DNA of 64,000 nt, taken from Haloterrigena alkaliphila (GTDB lineage Archaea; Halobacteriota; Halobacteria; Halobacteriales; Natrialbaceae). Below, piece by piece: positions 26,383 through 34,277 of this stretch. Where the stretch lies: assembly GCF_017352155.2 (NCBI RefSeq), contig NZ_CP071462.1, forward strand, positions 2,790,001 through 2,854,000, in the 5' to 3' direction. Made by a program: the position numbers and the translations under genes. Position 1 is the stretch's first letter. Each line of letters starts with the position of its first letter. Under the pieces are notes generated by a model that saw only the letters and a program-made list of their open reading frames with translations, was not told where the DNA came from and made no database searches.

Positions 26383-27702
26383 GTGACAACGCTGGTCGTC
26401 TGCCTCGATCGGACCGACGACGTCGGTCGCAAGACCGGACTCCGTTCACCCGTCGTCGGCTGGGAGGCGGTCCGCTCGCTCGTGACCGACGTCGGGCTGG
26501 CGGATCCGGAGGATTCGGGGGTCAACTCCCTGCTCGAGACGTTGCGCGTCGCGCAGGATCTCCGCGACGAGAACGAGGAGGTCGTCGTCGCGGTCGTCTC
26601 GGGGGACCGAGAGTCGATGGTGTCGGCGGATCGAGCGGTCGCCACACAGCTCGACGATCTGGTCGCCGACTACGATCCCGATTCGGCGGTCGTCGTCATC
26701 GACAGCGCGGAGGACGAGCGACTGGTACCGATCGTCGAGAGCCGCGTCCGAGTCGATTCGGTCGACCGCGTGGTCGTCCGTCAAGCGCGGGACATCGAGT
26801 CGACGTACTACCTGCTCAAGCAGTTCCTCGCCGACGAGGAACTGCGCCAGACCGTCCTGGTTCCGATCGGGCTGACGCTGCTGGTCTTTCCCATCCTCGC
26901 GACCGTCGTCGGGCCCGCGGAAGGCGCCGCCGCGATCACGACCGTCATCGGAATCTTCCTGCTCTACAAGGGGTTCAACGTCGACGAACTCCTCACCAGG
27001 GCTGCCCACCAGATTCGGGAATCGCTGTACTCCGGGCAAGTCTCGGTCGTCACCTACGTCGTCGCCGCCGGGCTCACCCTCGTCGGGCTCTTCGCGGGCG
27101 CGCTCGGCGTCTCGAACCTCGAGGACGCCCCCGGCGTGGTGATCCCGGCGATGCAGTTCGCCTTCGACAGCATCCCGTGGCTCGCGATGGCCGCGCTGAC
27201 GGCCAGCGCCGGCCGACTGCTCGACGAGGCCATCGGCGACCACCCCATCCGCCGCTCGTTCCTCAACCTGCCGTTCATCGTGGTCTCCGTCGCGCTCGTC
27301 GTGCGCGGGTTCTCGGCGTACTTCCTCGAGCAACAGCGCGTGATCGACCCGTTCATCGTACCGGCCAACGAGTTCGGCGTCCTGTCGAACGAGCGCTTCG
27401 TCGTGACGGCCGGCGAACGCCTCGCGCTGTTCGTCGTGACCGGAATCGTGGTCAGCCTCGTCGGGGCGCGCATCGCGTCGTACTTCAGCGAGTCCCAGGG
27501 CGACGAGACGGAACTCGCGGACGGCGGCGAAGACGGGGACGCAGCGTCGGGAGCCACCCCGGTACCGGACGCGGACGCCGACCTCCCGTCGGAACTCACC
27601 GACGGCGGTCCGGGGACCGAGTCGTCGCCGGCCGACGAGCCGTCGGACGCGGCCTCGAACGGCGATTCGGACGCCCAGACCGACGCCGAACGGACCGACT
27701 GA
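26383..27702 (+). CDS. DUF373 family integral membrane protein
   Basis: The 439-residue protein begins, from a GTG, TTLVVCLDRTDDVGRKTGLR, the hallmark of archaeal DUF373. A soluble N-terminal domain of about 155 residues is followed by roughly eight transmembrane helices from VLVPIGLTLLVFPILATVV (about residue 165) to ALFVVTGIVVSLVGARI (about 360). An acidic, disordered tail of about 80 residues ends it. The function of DUF373 is unknown. The gene stands alone between sppA and dph6, with its own TATA box. Confidence 0.92.
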   Translation: MTTLVVCLDRTDDVGRKTGLRSPVVGWEAVRSLVTDVGLADPEDSGVNSLLETLRVAQDLRDENEEVVVAVVSGDRESMVSADRAVATQLDDLVADYDPDSAVVVIDSAEDERLVPIVESRVRVDSVDRVVVRQARDIESTYYLLKQFLADEELRQTVLVPIGLTLLVFPILATVVGPAEGAAAITTVIGIFLLYKGFNVDELLTRAAHQIRESLYSGQVSVVTYVVAAGLTLVGLFAGALGVSNLEDAPGVVIPAMQFAFDSIPWLAMAALTASAGRLLDEAIGDHPIRRSFLNLPFIVVSVALVVRGFSAYFLEQQRVIDPFIVPANEFGVLSNERFVVTAGERLALFVVTGIVVSLVGARIASYFSESQGDETELADGGEDGDAASGATPVPDADADLPSELTDGGPGTESSPADEPSDAASNGDSDAQTDAERTD

Positions 27703-27804
27703 TGACGAGCTTCGAGCGGACCAACTGACGACAACCGTCGAGCGGACCGGCTGACGACGGCCGCGACTCGCCATCCATTTACCCCTGTGCGCGTACTGCC
27801 GACC

Positions 27805-28530
27805 ATGAGCGACGCAGACGGCGCGTGGGTGAGCCTCTTCTCGGGGGGCAAAGACTCCTCGTGGGCGCTGTACCGGGCCCTCGAGGACGGACTCGAGGTC
27901 TCCCGGCTCGTCACCGTCCACCCGACCGGCGACTCGTACATGTACCACGTCCCCGCCACGGAACTCGCGGCGCTGGCGGCCGAGAGCGTCGGGATCCCGC
28001 TGGTCGACGTCGAACCCGCCGACTTCGAGGCCGAACGAGCCGCGGATTCGAGCCAGCAGGGCGACGACGAACTCGAACCCCTCGAGGCCGCCCTGACCGA
28101 CCTCGACCGCGAACTCGAGGCCGGAATCGCCGGCGTCACGGCCGGCGCCGTCGAGAGCGAGTACCAGACCAGTCGCATTCAGGGGATGTGCGATCGGCTG
28201 GGCTGTGAACTGTTCGCCCCGCTCTGGCAGGAAGACCCCCGCGAACTCGCCGACGCGATGCTCGCAGCCGGCTTCGAGATCAAAATCATCCAGGTCGCCG
28301 CGGGCGGCCTCGACGAGTCCTGGCTCGGCCGAACCCTCGACCGCGAGGCGATCGCCGACCTCGAGGCGCTCAACGAGGAGTACGGCGTCCACATTCTGGG
28401 TGAGGGCGGCGAGTTCGAGACGCTGGTGGTGGACGGCCCGCATATGGACCGGCGGATCGACCTCGAGTACGAGACGGAGTGGGATGGGACGCGCGGTAGA
28501 CTACTGATTTCGGATGCGGAGCTAGCGTAA
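27805..28530 (+). CDS. dph6: Diphthine--ammonia ligase (Dph6-type PP-loop ATPase)
   Basis: The 241-residue enzyme catalyses the last step of diphthamide formation on elongation factor 2, amidating diphthine with ammonium and ATP. The PP-loop SLFSGGKDSSWALY lies at residues 10-23. The C-terminal Dph6 block has GLDESWLGR near residue 172 and EYGVHILGEGGEFETLVVDG near residues 192-211, the family signature. An acidic loop (SSQQGDDELEP) near residue 88 is a minor expansion. The gene's last 60 bp recur, degraded, at 28681-28740. Confidence 0.93.
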   Translation: MSDADGAWVSLFSGGKDSSWALYRALEDGLEVSRLVTVHPTGDSYMYHVPATELAALAAESVGIPLVDVEPADFEAERAADSSQQGDDELEPLEAALTDLDRELEAGIAGVTAGAVESEYQTSRIQGMCDRLGCELFAPLWQEDPRELADAMLAAGFEIKIIQVAAGGLDESWLGRTLDREAIADLEALNEEYGVHILGEGGEFETLVVDGPHMDRRIDLEYETEWDGTRGRLLISDAELA

Positions 28531-28561
28531 GTCCCGCGAGCGAACGCAGTGAGCGAGCGGC

Positions 28562-28567
28562 TTTTTT
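28562..28567 (+). terminator. Oligo-T transcription terminator after dph6
   Basis: Six consecutive T residues in an otherwise G+C-rich stretch, 32 bp past the stop codon. Archaeal RNA polymerase terminates intrinsically at such runs on the non-template strand. Confidence 0.5.
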
Positions 28568-28600
28568 CGGTCTCTTCGCGAACGAAGTGAGCGAAGGTCA

Positions 28601-28619
28601 GCGAGAGCGAAGCTCTCGC
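28601..28619. repeat. Perfect GAA-triloop palindrome downstream of dph6
   Basis: Arms GCGAGAGC and GCTCTCGC (8 bp) flank the loop GAA. This is the same architecture as the hairpins at 58.6-58.9 kb and in cetZ. Confidence 0.7.
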
Positions 28620-28680
28620 CAGACAGATTTTTGCGCCGAGTGGTTCGCGAGCGAATCCCGAGGCGGAAAAAGGTGGTTCT

Positions 28681-28740
28681 GAGACGGAGTAGGATGGGAC
28701 GCGCGGGCGGTTGCGGATTACGGGTGCGGAGTTAGCGTAA
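28681..28740 (+). pseudogene. Degraded duplicate of the dph6 3' end
   Basis: This segment matches dph6 positions 28471-28530 at about 50 of 60 bases in the same orientation, including the terminal GGAG-TAGCGTAA. A TAG interrupts the frame after three codons. The similarity continues into the following GCGAGCGAAC. It is a fragment without a start, so not functional as a gene. Confidence 0.8.
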
Positions 28741-28908
28741 CTACTGCGAGCGAACACGTCTGGATGTTACACTCTTCGCGGCGGCGTCGACGCCGCTACC
28801 GCCGGTTCCGGACCGGTTACGGCGACGACCGGGGTGGCTCGAGGGACGATTCCGGTCATTCGATCGGCAATAATGGATATGTAGCCGACGGCGCTATCTC
28901 GTGAGAGA

Positions 28909-29790
28909 ATGCAATCGAGACGGAATTTCCTCCGCGCAGGAACCGGGGCCGCACTGCTCGCGACGCTCGCTGGCTGCAGTGATGAGTCGACCGCTACCGA
29001 CGACGGAGACACCGACGACCAGTCCGATTCTGATGACGCCGTCACCGAAATCGAGCCCGCCGACTGGGTCTACGACCCCGCATCGATGGATCGCGATTCG
29101 ATAACGGCGACCCTGCGGGACGCCGAGGCGCTCTTCTCCCAGGACAGCTTTCCCAACGAGGAGGCGATCCGATCGAACTTCACCGGGGGCTACGACGGGC
29201 AACTCGCGGTCGAAGACGTCGCGACGGGACTCGAGGTCGGCGGGACCCACGTTCTCACCGGAACGTTCGATGCGACCGCGCTCGTCGAGGGGCTGGCGGT
29301 CTCGTCCGCCGAGGCCTACGGCGGGTTCGACGTCTACGCGCACGAGTCCGCGAGCAGGCTGTTCGCCGTCGGCGACGGCTACCTCCTCAAATCGGAGGCG
29401 AGCTCCGGGTACGACCTGCGCGGGGAACTCGAACTCCTGATCGACACCTACAACGGCGACCCGGACGGGTTCGTCGACGTCGACGACGACTACGCCCTGG
29501 TGTCCGACGAACTCGGGGCAGGCCACGTCGTCCACACCAGCGGCATGACCGAATCGGCCGCCGCGGATGCCGACGCCAAGACGGTCATCGCGAACGGCGA
29601 GAGTTTCGAAATCGACGGGACGGAGACGCGCCTCGAGTGGGTCGAACTCTACAAGCACGCGGACGGAATCGACGTCGAACGACTCGAATCGGAGCTGACG
29701 AACGTCGAAGAGATCGAGTTAAATACGATTGAACAGGACGGACGTCTGCTCACCGTCGAAATCACGATCCCGACGGAGAAGTTCCTGTAA
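28909..29790 (+). CDS. Tat lipoprotein, first of a tandem paralogous pair
   Basis: The 293-residue protein has a twin-arginine signal (QSRRNFLRAG) and lipobox TLAGC at about residue 22, followed by an acidic Thr/Asp linker, so it is probably exported folded and lipid-anchored on the outer face. The mature region has no recognised catalytic motif; landmarks are ADWVYDPASM, GGTHVLTGTFD, ELELLIDTYNGD and a C-terminal VEITIPTEKFL. These are matched one-for-one in the next gene, including the start MQSRR and the end PTEKF. Function unknown; a haloarchaeal surface protein. Confidence 0.8.
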   Translation: MQSRRNFLRAGTGAALLATLAGCSDESTATDDGDTDDQSDSDDAVTEIEPADWVYDPASMDRDSITATLRDAEALFSQDSFPNEEAIRSNFTGGYDGQLAVEDVATGLEVGGTHVLTGTFDATALVEGLAVSSAEAYGGFDVYAHESASRLFAVGDGYLLKSEASSGYDLRGELELLIDTYNGDPDGFVDVDDDYALVSDELGAGHVVHTSGMTESAAADADAKTVIANGESFEIDGTETRLEWVELYKHADGIDVERLESELTNVEEIELNTIEQDGRLLTVEITIPTEKFL

Positions 29791-29899
29791 CGGCCTCGTT
29801 CTGGTGGGGCCGTCGAACACCCACCGAATTTCAGTTCATCGGCGCAGTTCCCGAACCGGAGTGCAGTTCTCCAGCGCAGCTCTTGTCGGTCAGAACTAC

Positions 29900-29906
29900 T
29901 TTATAG
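29900..29906 (+). promoter_or_regulatory. TATA box of the second lipoprotein gene
   Basis: TTTATAG centred about 27 bp before the ATG at 29930. It shows that the second paralogue has its own promoter despite the tandem arrangement. Confidence 0.55.
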
Positions 29907-29929
29907 ACGTACTGACTATACAGCGAGGA

Positions 29930-30814
29930 ATGCAATCACGACGCGACGTACTTCGTACGGGTGCCGGACTCGCGGCTGCCGGCGGGATCGCGAGCCTCGC
30001 GGGCTGCAGTAACGTTCCGGTCGTCGGAAGCTACTTCGAGGGTGAACCGGACATCACCGAGTGGGCCTACGATCCGGACGAACTGGGATCGAGTTCGATA
30101 AGTGCGGATTTAACGGACATCTCGTCGGTTCTCGAGGAAGACGAGGTGAAGAAAGGTGAGATCCGTGACGACGTCACCAGCAATTACAGCGGGACGCTCA
30201 AGGCCGACAACGTCGACTACTCGCTGAACGTCGGTCACGCCCAGATCCTCACCGGTTCGTTCGACGGCGCGGATATCGTCGAGGAAATGGAGTTCTCCAG
30301 CGAAGATAGCTACGAAGGATTCGACGTCTACGTCGACGAGGAGGACGAAGACGAGGAGGGGAACGCATCCGCACTGATCGGGACCGACGGGGACTACCTC
30401 ATCAAGTCCGAACCGGCGCAGTACGTCGACTTCGGACCGCGCGAGGAACTCGAACTCCTGATCGACACCTACAACGACGACGCGGATCGGTTCGCCGACA
30501 CCAACGACGACTTCGCGACGATTCGCGACGAGGTCGAACTCGGTGCCGCCGTATTCGTCCAGGGACAAACCGAGTCGTCCGCCGAGGAGGCGAGCGACGA
30601 TATCGTCGTCGCCACCGGCGCCACGCTGACGATCGACGGCGAGGAGATGAACGTGGAGTACCTGCTTCTGTATAAGAGCGAAGACGGGATCGATATCGAC
30701 GAAATCGAGCAGAATTTCGAGGACAATATGCAGGAGGAAAGCGAACTGAACGACGTCTCGCAGGACGGTCGTCTGGTGACGGTCGACTACACGATGCCCA
30801 CCGAGAAGTTCTAA
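29930..30814 (+). CDS. Tat lipoprotein, second of a tandem paralogous pair
   Basis: The 294-residue protein repeats the layout of its upstream neighbour: QSRRDVLRTGAG, lipobox SLAGC, EWAYDPDEL, a central HAQILTGSFDGADIVEEMEF, ELELLIDTYNDD and a VDYTMPTEKF end. A run of acidic residues (DEEDEDEEGN) is inserted in the middle. The two are clearly tandem duplicates that have diverged. It has its own TATA box, so it may be expressed independently. No function is apparent. Confidence 0.8.
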   Translation: MQSRRDVLRTGAGLAAAGGIASLAGCSNVPVVGSYFEGEPDITEWAYDPDELGSSSISADLTDISSVLEEDEVKKGEIRDDVTSNYSGTLKADNVDYSLNVGHAQILTGSFDGADIVEEMEFSSEDSYEGFDVYVDEEDEDEEGNASALIGTDGDYLIKSEPAQYVDFGPREELELLIDTYNDDADRFADTNDDFATIRDEVELGAAVFVQGQTESSAEEASDDIVVATGATLTIDGEEMNVEYLLLYKSEDGIDIDEIEQNFEDNMQEESELNDVSQDGRLVTVDYTMPTEKF

Positions 30815-30929
30815 CGGCGTTTGAGACGCCGGATTCGTCGTACTGCCCGTCGAATGGTCGCATCCGGCGTCGACGACTCGACCGTCGGTTCGTCTCATCC
30901 GGCGTAGATGACTCGACCGGCGATTCGTC

Positions 30930-31646
30930 TCAGTCGACGAGTTCGTCGGCCATCCCGTGAACCTCGAGGATCGCGTCCCGCTCCGCGTCGTCGGTGAACG
31001 TCCACCACGCGAGGCGGTCGATCTCGAGTGGCGTGTACGACGACTCCCAGGCCAGCCACTCGGCGGACGCGATCGTTCGCAGATCGGTCGCCGTATCGAT
31101 CGGCGAGGACTCGAGGTCCGCGGCGACGACCTCGAGTAACTGAATGCCGGTCGGATCGGGAACCAGCGCGTCGATCCCCGCCAGCTGGCGGAGGTACTGA
31201 AACGTCGAGGGGCCGACGCCGGCGATCGACCCGATCGGGTCAGCATCGTACCGGTACTGGTCGGCCGCGCTCGCCCAGTCGACCAGCGCAACGAGGTCGT
31301 CGTCTGCGGAGCGATCCGCGAGGACGCGAGCGATCTCGAGCAGGACGTGGCGTTTCCGCTGGGCGCCGAAGGCGGCGACGAGATCGTCGTCCTCGAGGTC
31401 GAGCGCGGCGAGGTCCGCGAAGGAGTCGACGCGGCCTGTCGCGACGAACGTCTCGCGGAAGCGCTCGACCGTGGGTTTGCTGCCGCCGAGAAAGCTCTGG
31501 CCGGTCGTCGACGCGGCGGCCTCGGCCACCAGAAGTCGGGGGTCGTCGCCGGTCCAGCGCCGGTGCTCGCGGACGGCGGCCGCGAGTCGTTCGTAGGGGA
31601 CCTCCTCGGCGTACCGGTCGAGGACGGTCTGAACTGACCGAGACAT
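30930..31646 (-). CDS. HhH-type DNA-glycosylase-fold-like protein
   Basis: The 238-residue protein is helical. The clearest motif is GSIAGVGPSTFQYLRQLAGID near residues 145-165, which resembles the helix-hairpin-helix DNA-binding turn of HhH-GPD proteins and is followed by VPDPTGIQLL, where glycosylases carry their catalytic Asp. The iron-sulfur cysteine loop of EndoIII and MutY is absent, and a catalytic lysine is not obvious. It may be a divergent DNA-repair or DNA-binding protein; this assignment is inference. It converges with the lipoprotein pair. Confidence 0.6.
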   Translation of the reverse strand: MSRSVQTVLDRYAEEVPYERLAAAVREHRRWTGDDPRLLVAEAAASTTGQSFLGGSKPTVERFRETFVATGRVDSFADLAALDLEDDDLVAAFGAQRKRHVLLEIARVLADRSADDDLVALVDWASAADQYRYDADPIGSIAGVGPSTFQYLRQLAGIDALVPDPTGIQLLEVVAADLESSPIDTATDLRTIASAEWLAWESSYTPLEIDRLAWWTFTDDAERDAILEVHGMADELVD

Positions 31647-31756
31647 GTCCCTCGTCGATACGCATCACACGGGAGACCTATAGCTGTACCGCCCGTTCCC
31701 GGTTTCGAGTGTCCCCGGCGGCAGGTGGGACCGTCAGCGCTCTTCTGGACCCGCTA

Positions 31757-32722
31757 CTACCCGTTCGTGATCGTCGTGTGGGCGCCGATGAGCGCCCCCG
31801 CGAGGTCGATATCCTCGAGGTGGGTCCCCTCGTCGATGATCGACCGGCGGATGTCCGCGTCCTGGACCGTCGCCTCCGGGAAGATCACGGCGTGGTCGAG
31901 ATCGGTGTTCTCGAGCGTCACGTCGGCCATCACGTGGACGTTTTCGCCGACCGTGGCGTTCTCGAGGGTCGCCGAGTCGGCGACGATCGACTCGCCGTCC
32001 AAGTGCCAGCCGACGGCGTCGAGGTAACTTTCGGGGGTCCCGATGTCGAACCACGCGCCCTCGAACGTGTAGGCGTAGGTCGGGTCGCGATTCTGGAGCC
32101 ACTGGATGAACCAGCCCGGTTCGTCGGGATTGTTGCCTTCCGCCAGGTACGTGGGAAACAGGGACAGCGAATCCCGCGGGAACGCGTAACAGGCGATCGA
32201 GACCAGCGTGCTGTTGGGGTCATCGGGTTTCTCCTGAAAGTCGACGACGCGGTCGCCCTCGAGTTCGACCAGCCCGTAGGATTTGGCCTTCTCGCGGGAG
32301 CCGACGTCGTAGGCGGCGAGCGTCGGGGACTCGTGCTCCTGAAAGTAGTCAAGAAAGTCCGCGACGTCGAAGCTGATCAGGTTGTCGCCGGCGATGACCA
32401 GCAGGTCGTCGTCGACGTTCTCGCGGTCGATCAACTGTGCGAGCGCGCCGACGACGCCGAACTTGTCGTCTTCCTCGGTGGTCTCCTCGACCGATAACTG
32501 CGGCTTCTCGAACTCGCTGTCGGCGAGGTGGGCCTCGAAGTCGGCGGCGAAGCGCTCGTTGGTGCTGACGTAGACCTCGTCGATCCGGTCGTCAGCCTCG
32601 AGTTCCGCGAAGATGCGATCGACGACGGTCGAGTCGCCGATCGGGAGGAACATCTTGGGCCGATGTTTCGTTATCGGCCACATACGGGTCGCGTATCCGC
32701 CGGCAAGAACGACGGCCTTCAT
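31757..32722 (-). CDS. Sugar-1-phosphate nucleotidyltransferase
   Basis: The 321-residue protein starts MKAVVLAGGYATRMWPIT, a slightly varied nucleotide-binding loop of the G-x-G-T-R-M family, followed by RPKMFLPIGDSTVVDR. Substrate and metal residues occur at VIAGDNLISF near residue 112 and GAWFDIGTPESYLDA near residue 233. The last 90 residues contain hexapeptide-like repeats (ATVGENVHVMADVTLENTDL) typical of a left-handed beta-helix. It makes an NDP-sugar, perhaps dTDP-glucose or UDP-GlcNAc, possibly for S-layer glycosylation; no glycosylation genes adjoin it. Confidence 0.92.
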   Translation of the reverse strand: MKAVVLAGGYATRMWPITKHRPKMFLPIGDSTVVDRIFAELEADDRIDEVYVSTNERFAADFEAHLADSEFEKPQLSVEETTEEDDKFGVVGALAQLIDRENVDDDLLVIAGDNLISFDVADFLDYFQEHESPTLAAYDVGSREKAKSYGLVELEGDRVVDFQEKPDDPNSTLVSIACYAFPRDSLSLFPTYLAEGNNPDEPGWFIQWLQNRDPTYAYTFEGAWFDIGTPESYLDAVGWHLDGESIVADSATLENATVGENVHVMADVTLENTDLDHAVIFPEATVQDADIRRSIIDEGTHLEDIDLAGALIGAHTTITNG

Positions 32723-32834
32723 GTCCCGATGTTCACCTGCATGTGATAAGTGGTTTGCCCTTTCCCCACCGAGGATGGCGCCGTCGAGCGATCGACGCCC
32801 GCGACCGGTCGGCTTCTCACCGGCACCTGCCCGA

Positions 32835-32843
32835 CAGTATAAA
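32835..32843 (+). promoter_or_regulatory. TATA box of the HTH-zinc-ribbon gene
   Basis: CAGTATAAA-type AT-rich box about 27 bp before the ATG at 32867. Confidence 0.45.
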
Positions 32844-32866
32844 CGTCCGGCCGCCCTGTCCCCGAT

Positions 32867-33163
32867 ATGCGCGAGGCCGACGAAACGACGCGACAGCGAC
32901 TCGCCGACGCCCTCCGAGCCGAACCAGCCACGCCGAGCGAACTCGCGGTAGAACTCGACCTGACCCCGCAGGCGGTGGTCCGTCACGCCGAACACGTCTC
33001 CCGGTCGGTCGATCGCGCCGAGTCGGACGAACGGTTCCTCGTCGCGCCCCCGGCCTGTCGGGACTGCGGATTCGACGACTTCGACGACCTGTTGAACCTA
33101 CCCTCCCGGTGTCCGGACTGCAAGAGCGAGTCCGTGAGCGAACCGACGCTGACCATCGAGTGA
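32867..33163 (+). CDS. HTH plus zinc-ribbon regulator
   Basis: The 98-residue protein joins an N-terminal winged helix (RLADALRAEPATPSELAVEL, then DLTPQAVVRHAEHV) to a C-terminal zinc ribbon with CRDCGF and CPDCKS pairs. This matches COG3357-like archaeal predicted transcription regulators. The ribbon may stabilise the dimer or contact DNA. It is divergent from the nucleotidyltransferase gene with a 144-bp shared upstream region. No targets are known. Confidence 0.87.
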   Translation: MREADETTRQRLADALRAEPATPSELAVELDLTPQAVVRHAEHVSRSVDRAESDERFLVAPPACRDCGFDDFDDLLNLPSRCPDCKSESVSEPTLTIE

Positions 33164-33364
33164 CGCGTTCGTGAACCGATGACTGTCATGGTTACCTGAC
33201 AAGCTGAAACGGATTCGATACTAATATTTAGTGGCGTGCCAAGAACCCGGTACGAACCCTCGAGCGAACGGACGGTCGGCACACGGGATCGATCGATATC
33301 TGATACCCCCTCGTCTCCGTATTCAGGTATCCGTCCGTTTCGAGAGGTCTCACGGAGGATACGA

Positions 33365-33727
33365 ATGACTGCCACGTCCCAACCCGACCCCGACTGTGTT
33401 GACTTCGTGCTGGCGGTCCTCGACAGTTTGGACACGTGCGAGGCGTCGGCCGAAACGGTCGACGAGGCGTTCGGGTTACTCGCCGATCAACGCCGTCGGC
33501 TACTGCTCGAGGTGATGCGCGCCTTCGACGAGCCGTTGACCCTCCCGGACGCCGCCGAAGAGGTCGCCGTCCGCGAGACCGGATCGCCCGTGCCATCTAT
33601 CTCGGCCGAGCGCGTCCACGAGACCTACATCTCGCTGTATCACGATCACCTGCCGCGACTGGTCGAAGCCGGACTCCTCGAGTACGATCAGGAACGCGAT
33701 CTGGTCTCCCCGACCGAGTTAGAGTAG
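33365..33727 (+). CDS. DUF7344-type winged-helix protein
   Basis: The 120-residue protein contains the DUF7344 pattern: FGLLADQRRRLLLEVMRAF near residues 42-60, then a loop, and LYHDHLPRLVEAGLLEYD near the C-terminus. A presumptive DNA-binding regulator. A promoter-like inverted repeat, ACTAA-TAT-TTAGT, lies about 140 bp upstream at 33220-33232, so the mRNA may have a leader or an upstream GTG (33236) may be used; the ATG is preferred because homologues lack the extension. It converges with the Rieske gene end-to-end. Confidence 0.82.
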   Translation: MTATSQPDPDCVDFVLAVLDSLDTCEASAETVDEAFGLLADQRRRLLLEVMRAFDEPLTLPDAAEEVAVRETGSPVPSISAERVHETYISLYHDHLPRLVEAGLLEYDQERDLVSPTELE

Positions 33728-34186
33728 TCAGATTTTGACGTTGGAACTCGAGGTGAGATCGTCGCCGTCGTCGATCGGCCCCTCGCCGACGAACTCGTAC
33801 TCGTCGTCGGCCAGGTAGACGGCGCCGTCCGCGACCGTCACCTCGAGATCGGTGAGATAGGCGCCTTCACAGGGGCCGAACGTACACTTCCCGGAGTCGG
33901 CGTCGAAGTACGCCCCGTGGTTCGCACAGACGAGTTCGCCGTCTCGCATCGGCGCTCCCGATCCCTTGTCGATCTTGATGTGCGTCATGTGCTGGCAGTA
34001 GTTCAGCCAGCAGGCGACCCGCTCGTCGTCCGAGGCGTCGGACCGATCGTCAGCGGTGTCGGGGGCGCCGTCGCTCGCGACGAGAATCGCTTCCCGCACC
34101 TCGTCGGTGTCGTTCGACACGCGAAAGCAAACCGTCGACTCGGCCGGCACGTCCGCGAGTGCGGTGATCCGCTGAGAGGCGTCCAT
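33728..34186 (-). CDS. Rieske [2Fe-2S] domain protein
   Basis: The 152-residue soluble protein carries one Rieske domain. Ligands are seen as CQHMTH near residue 77 (Cys-x-His) and CANHGAYF near residue 100 (Cys-x-x-His), with a GPCEGAYL loop after. It resembles ferredoxin-type Rieske proteins rather than the membrane bc1 subunit because no membrane segment is present. It is probably an electron carrier for an unidentified oxygenase or reductase. The start is at MDASQRIT; a GTG two codons upstream is possible. Its stop abuts the DUF7344 gene stop. Confidence 0.9.
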   Translation of the reverse strand: MDASQRITALADVPAESTVCFRVSNDTDEVREAILVASDGAPDTADDRSDASDDERVACWLNYCQHMTHIKIDKGSGAPMRDGELVCANHGAYFDADSGKCTFGPCEGAYLTDLEVTVADGAVYLADDEYEFVGEGPIDDGDDLTSSSNVKI

Positions 34187-34277
34187 CGCCACCTCGGTAC
34201 CCGGTCCGACGTGGTGAACGTTACGGAACCCCCCACGTCTGACGCACCTTTAACAGTCTGAACGCCAAACGACGGCC

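Larger units (their letters stand above)
28531..28908. other. Intergenic region with hairpins, T-run and duplicated gene end
   Basis: After dph6 the region holds a T6 run at 28562-28567, a perfect hairpin at 28601-28619, a second T-run at about 28624-28628, and a degraded second copy of the dph6 3' end. No complete gene is visible. The remainder up to 28908 leads into the lipoprotein gene. Confidence 0.6.
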
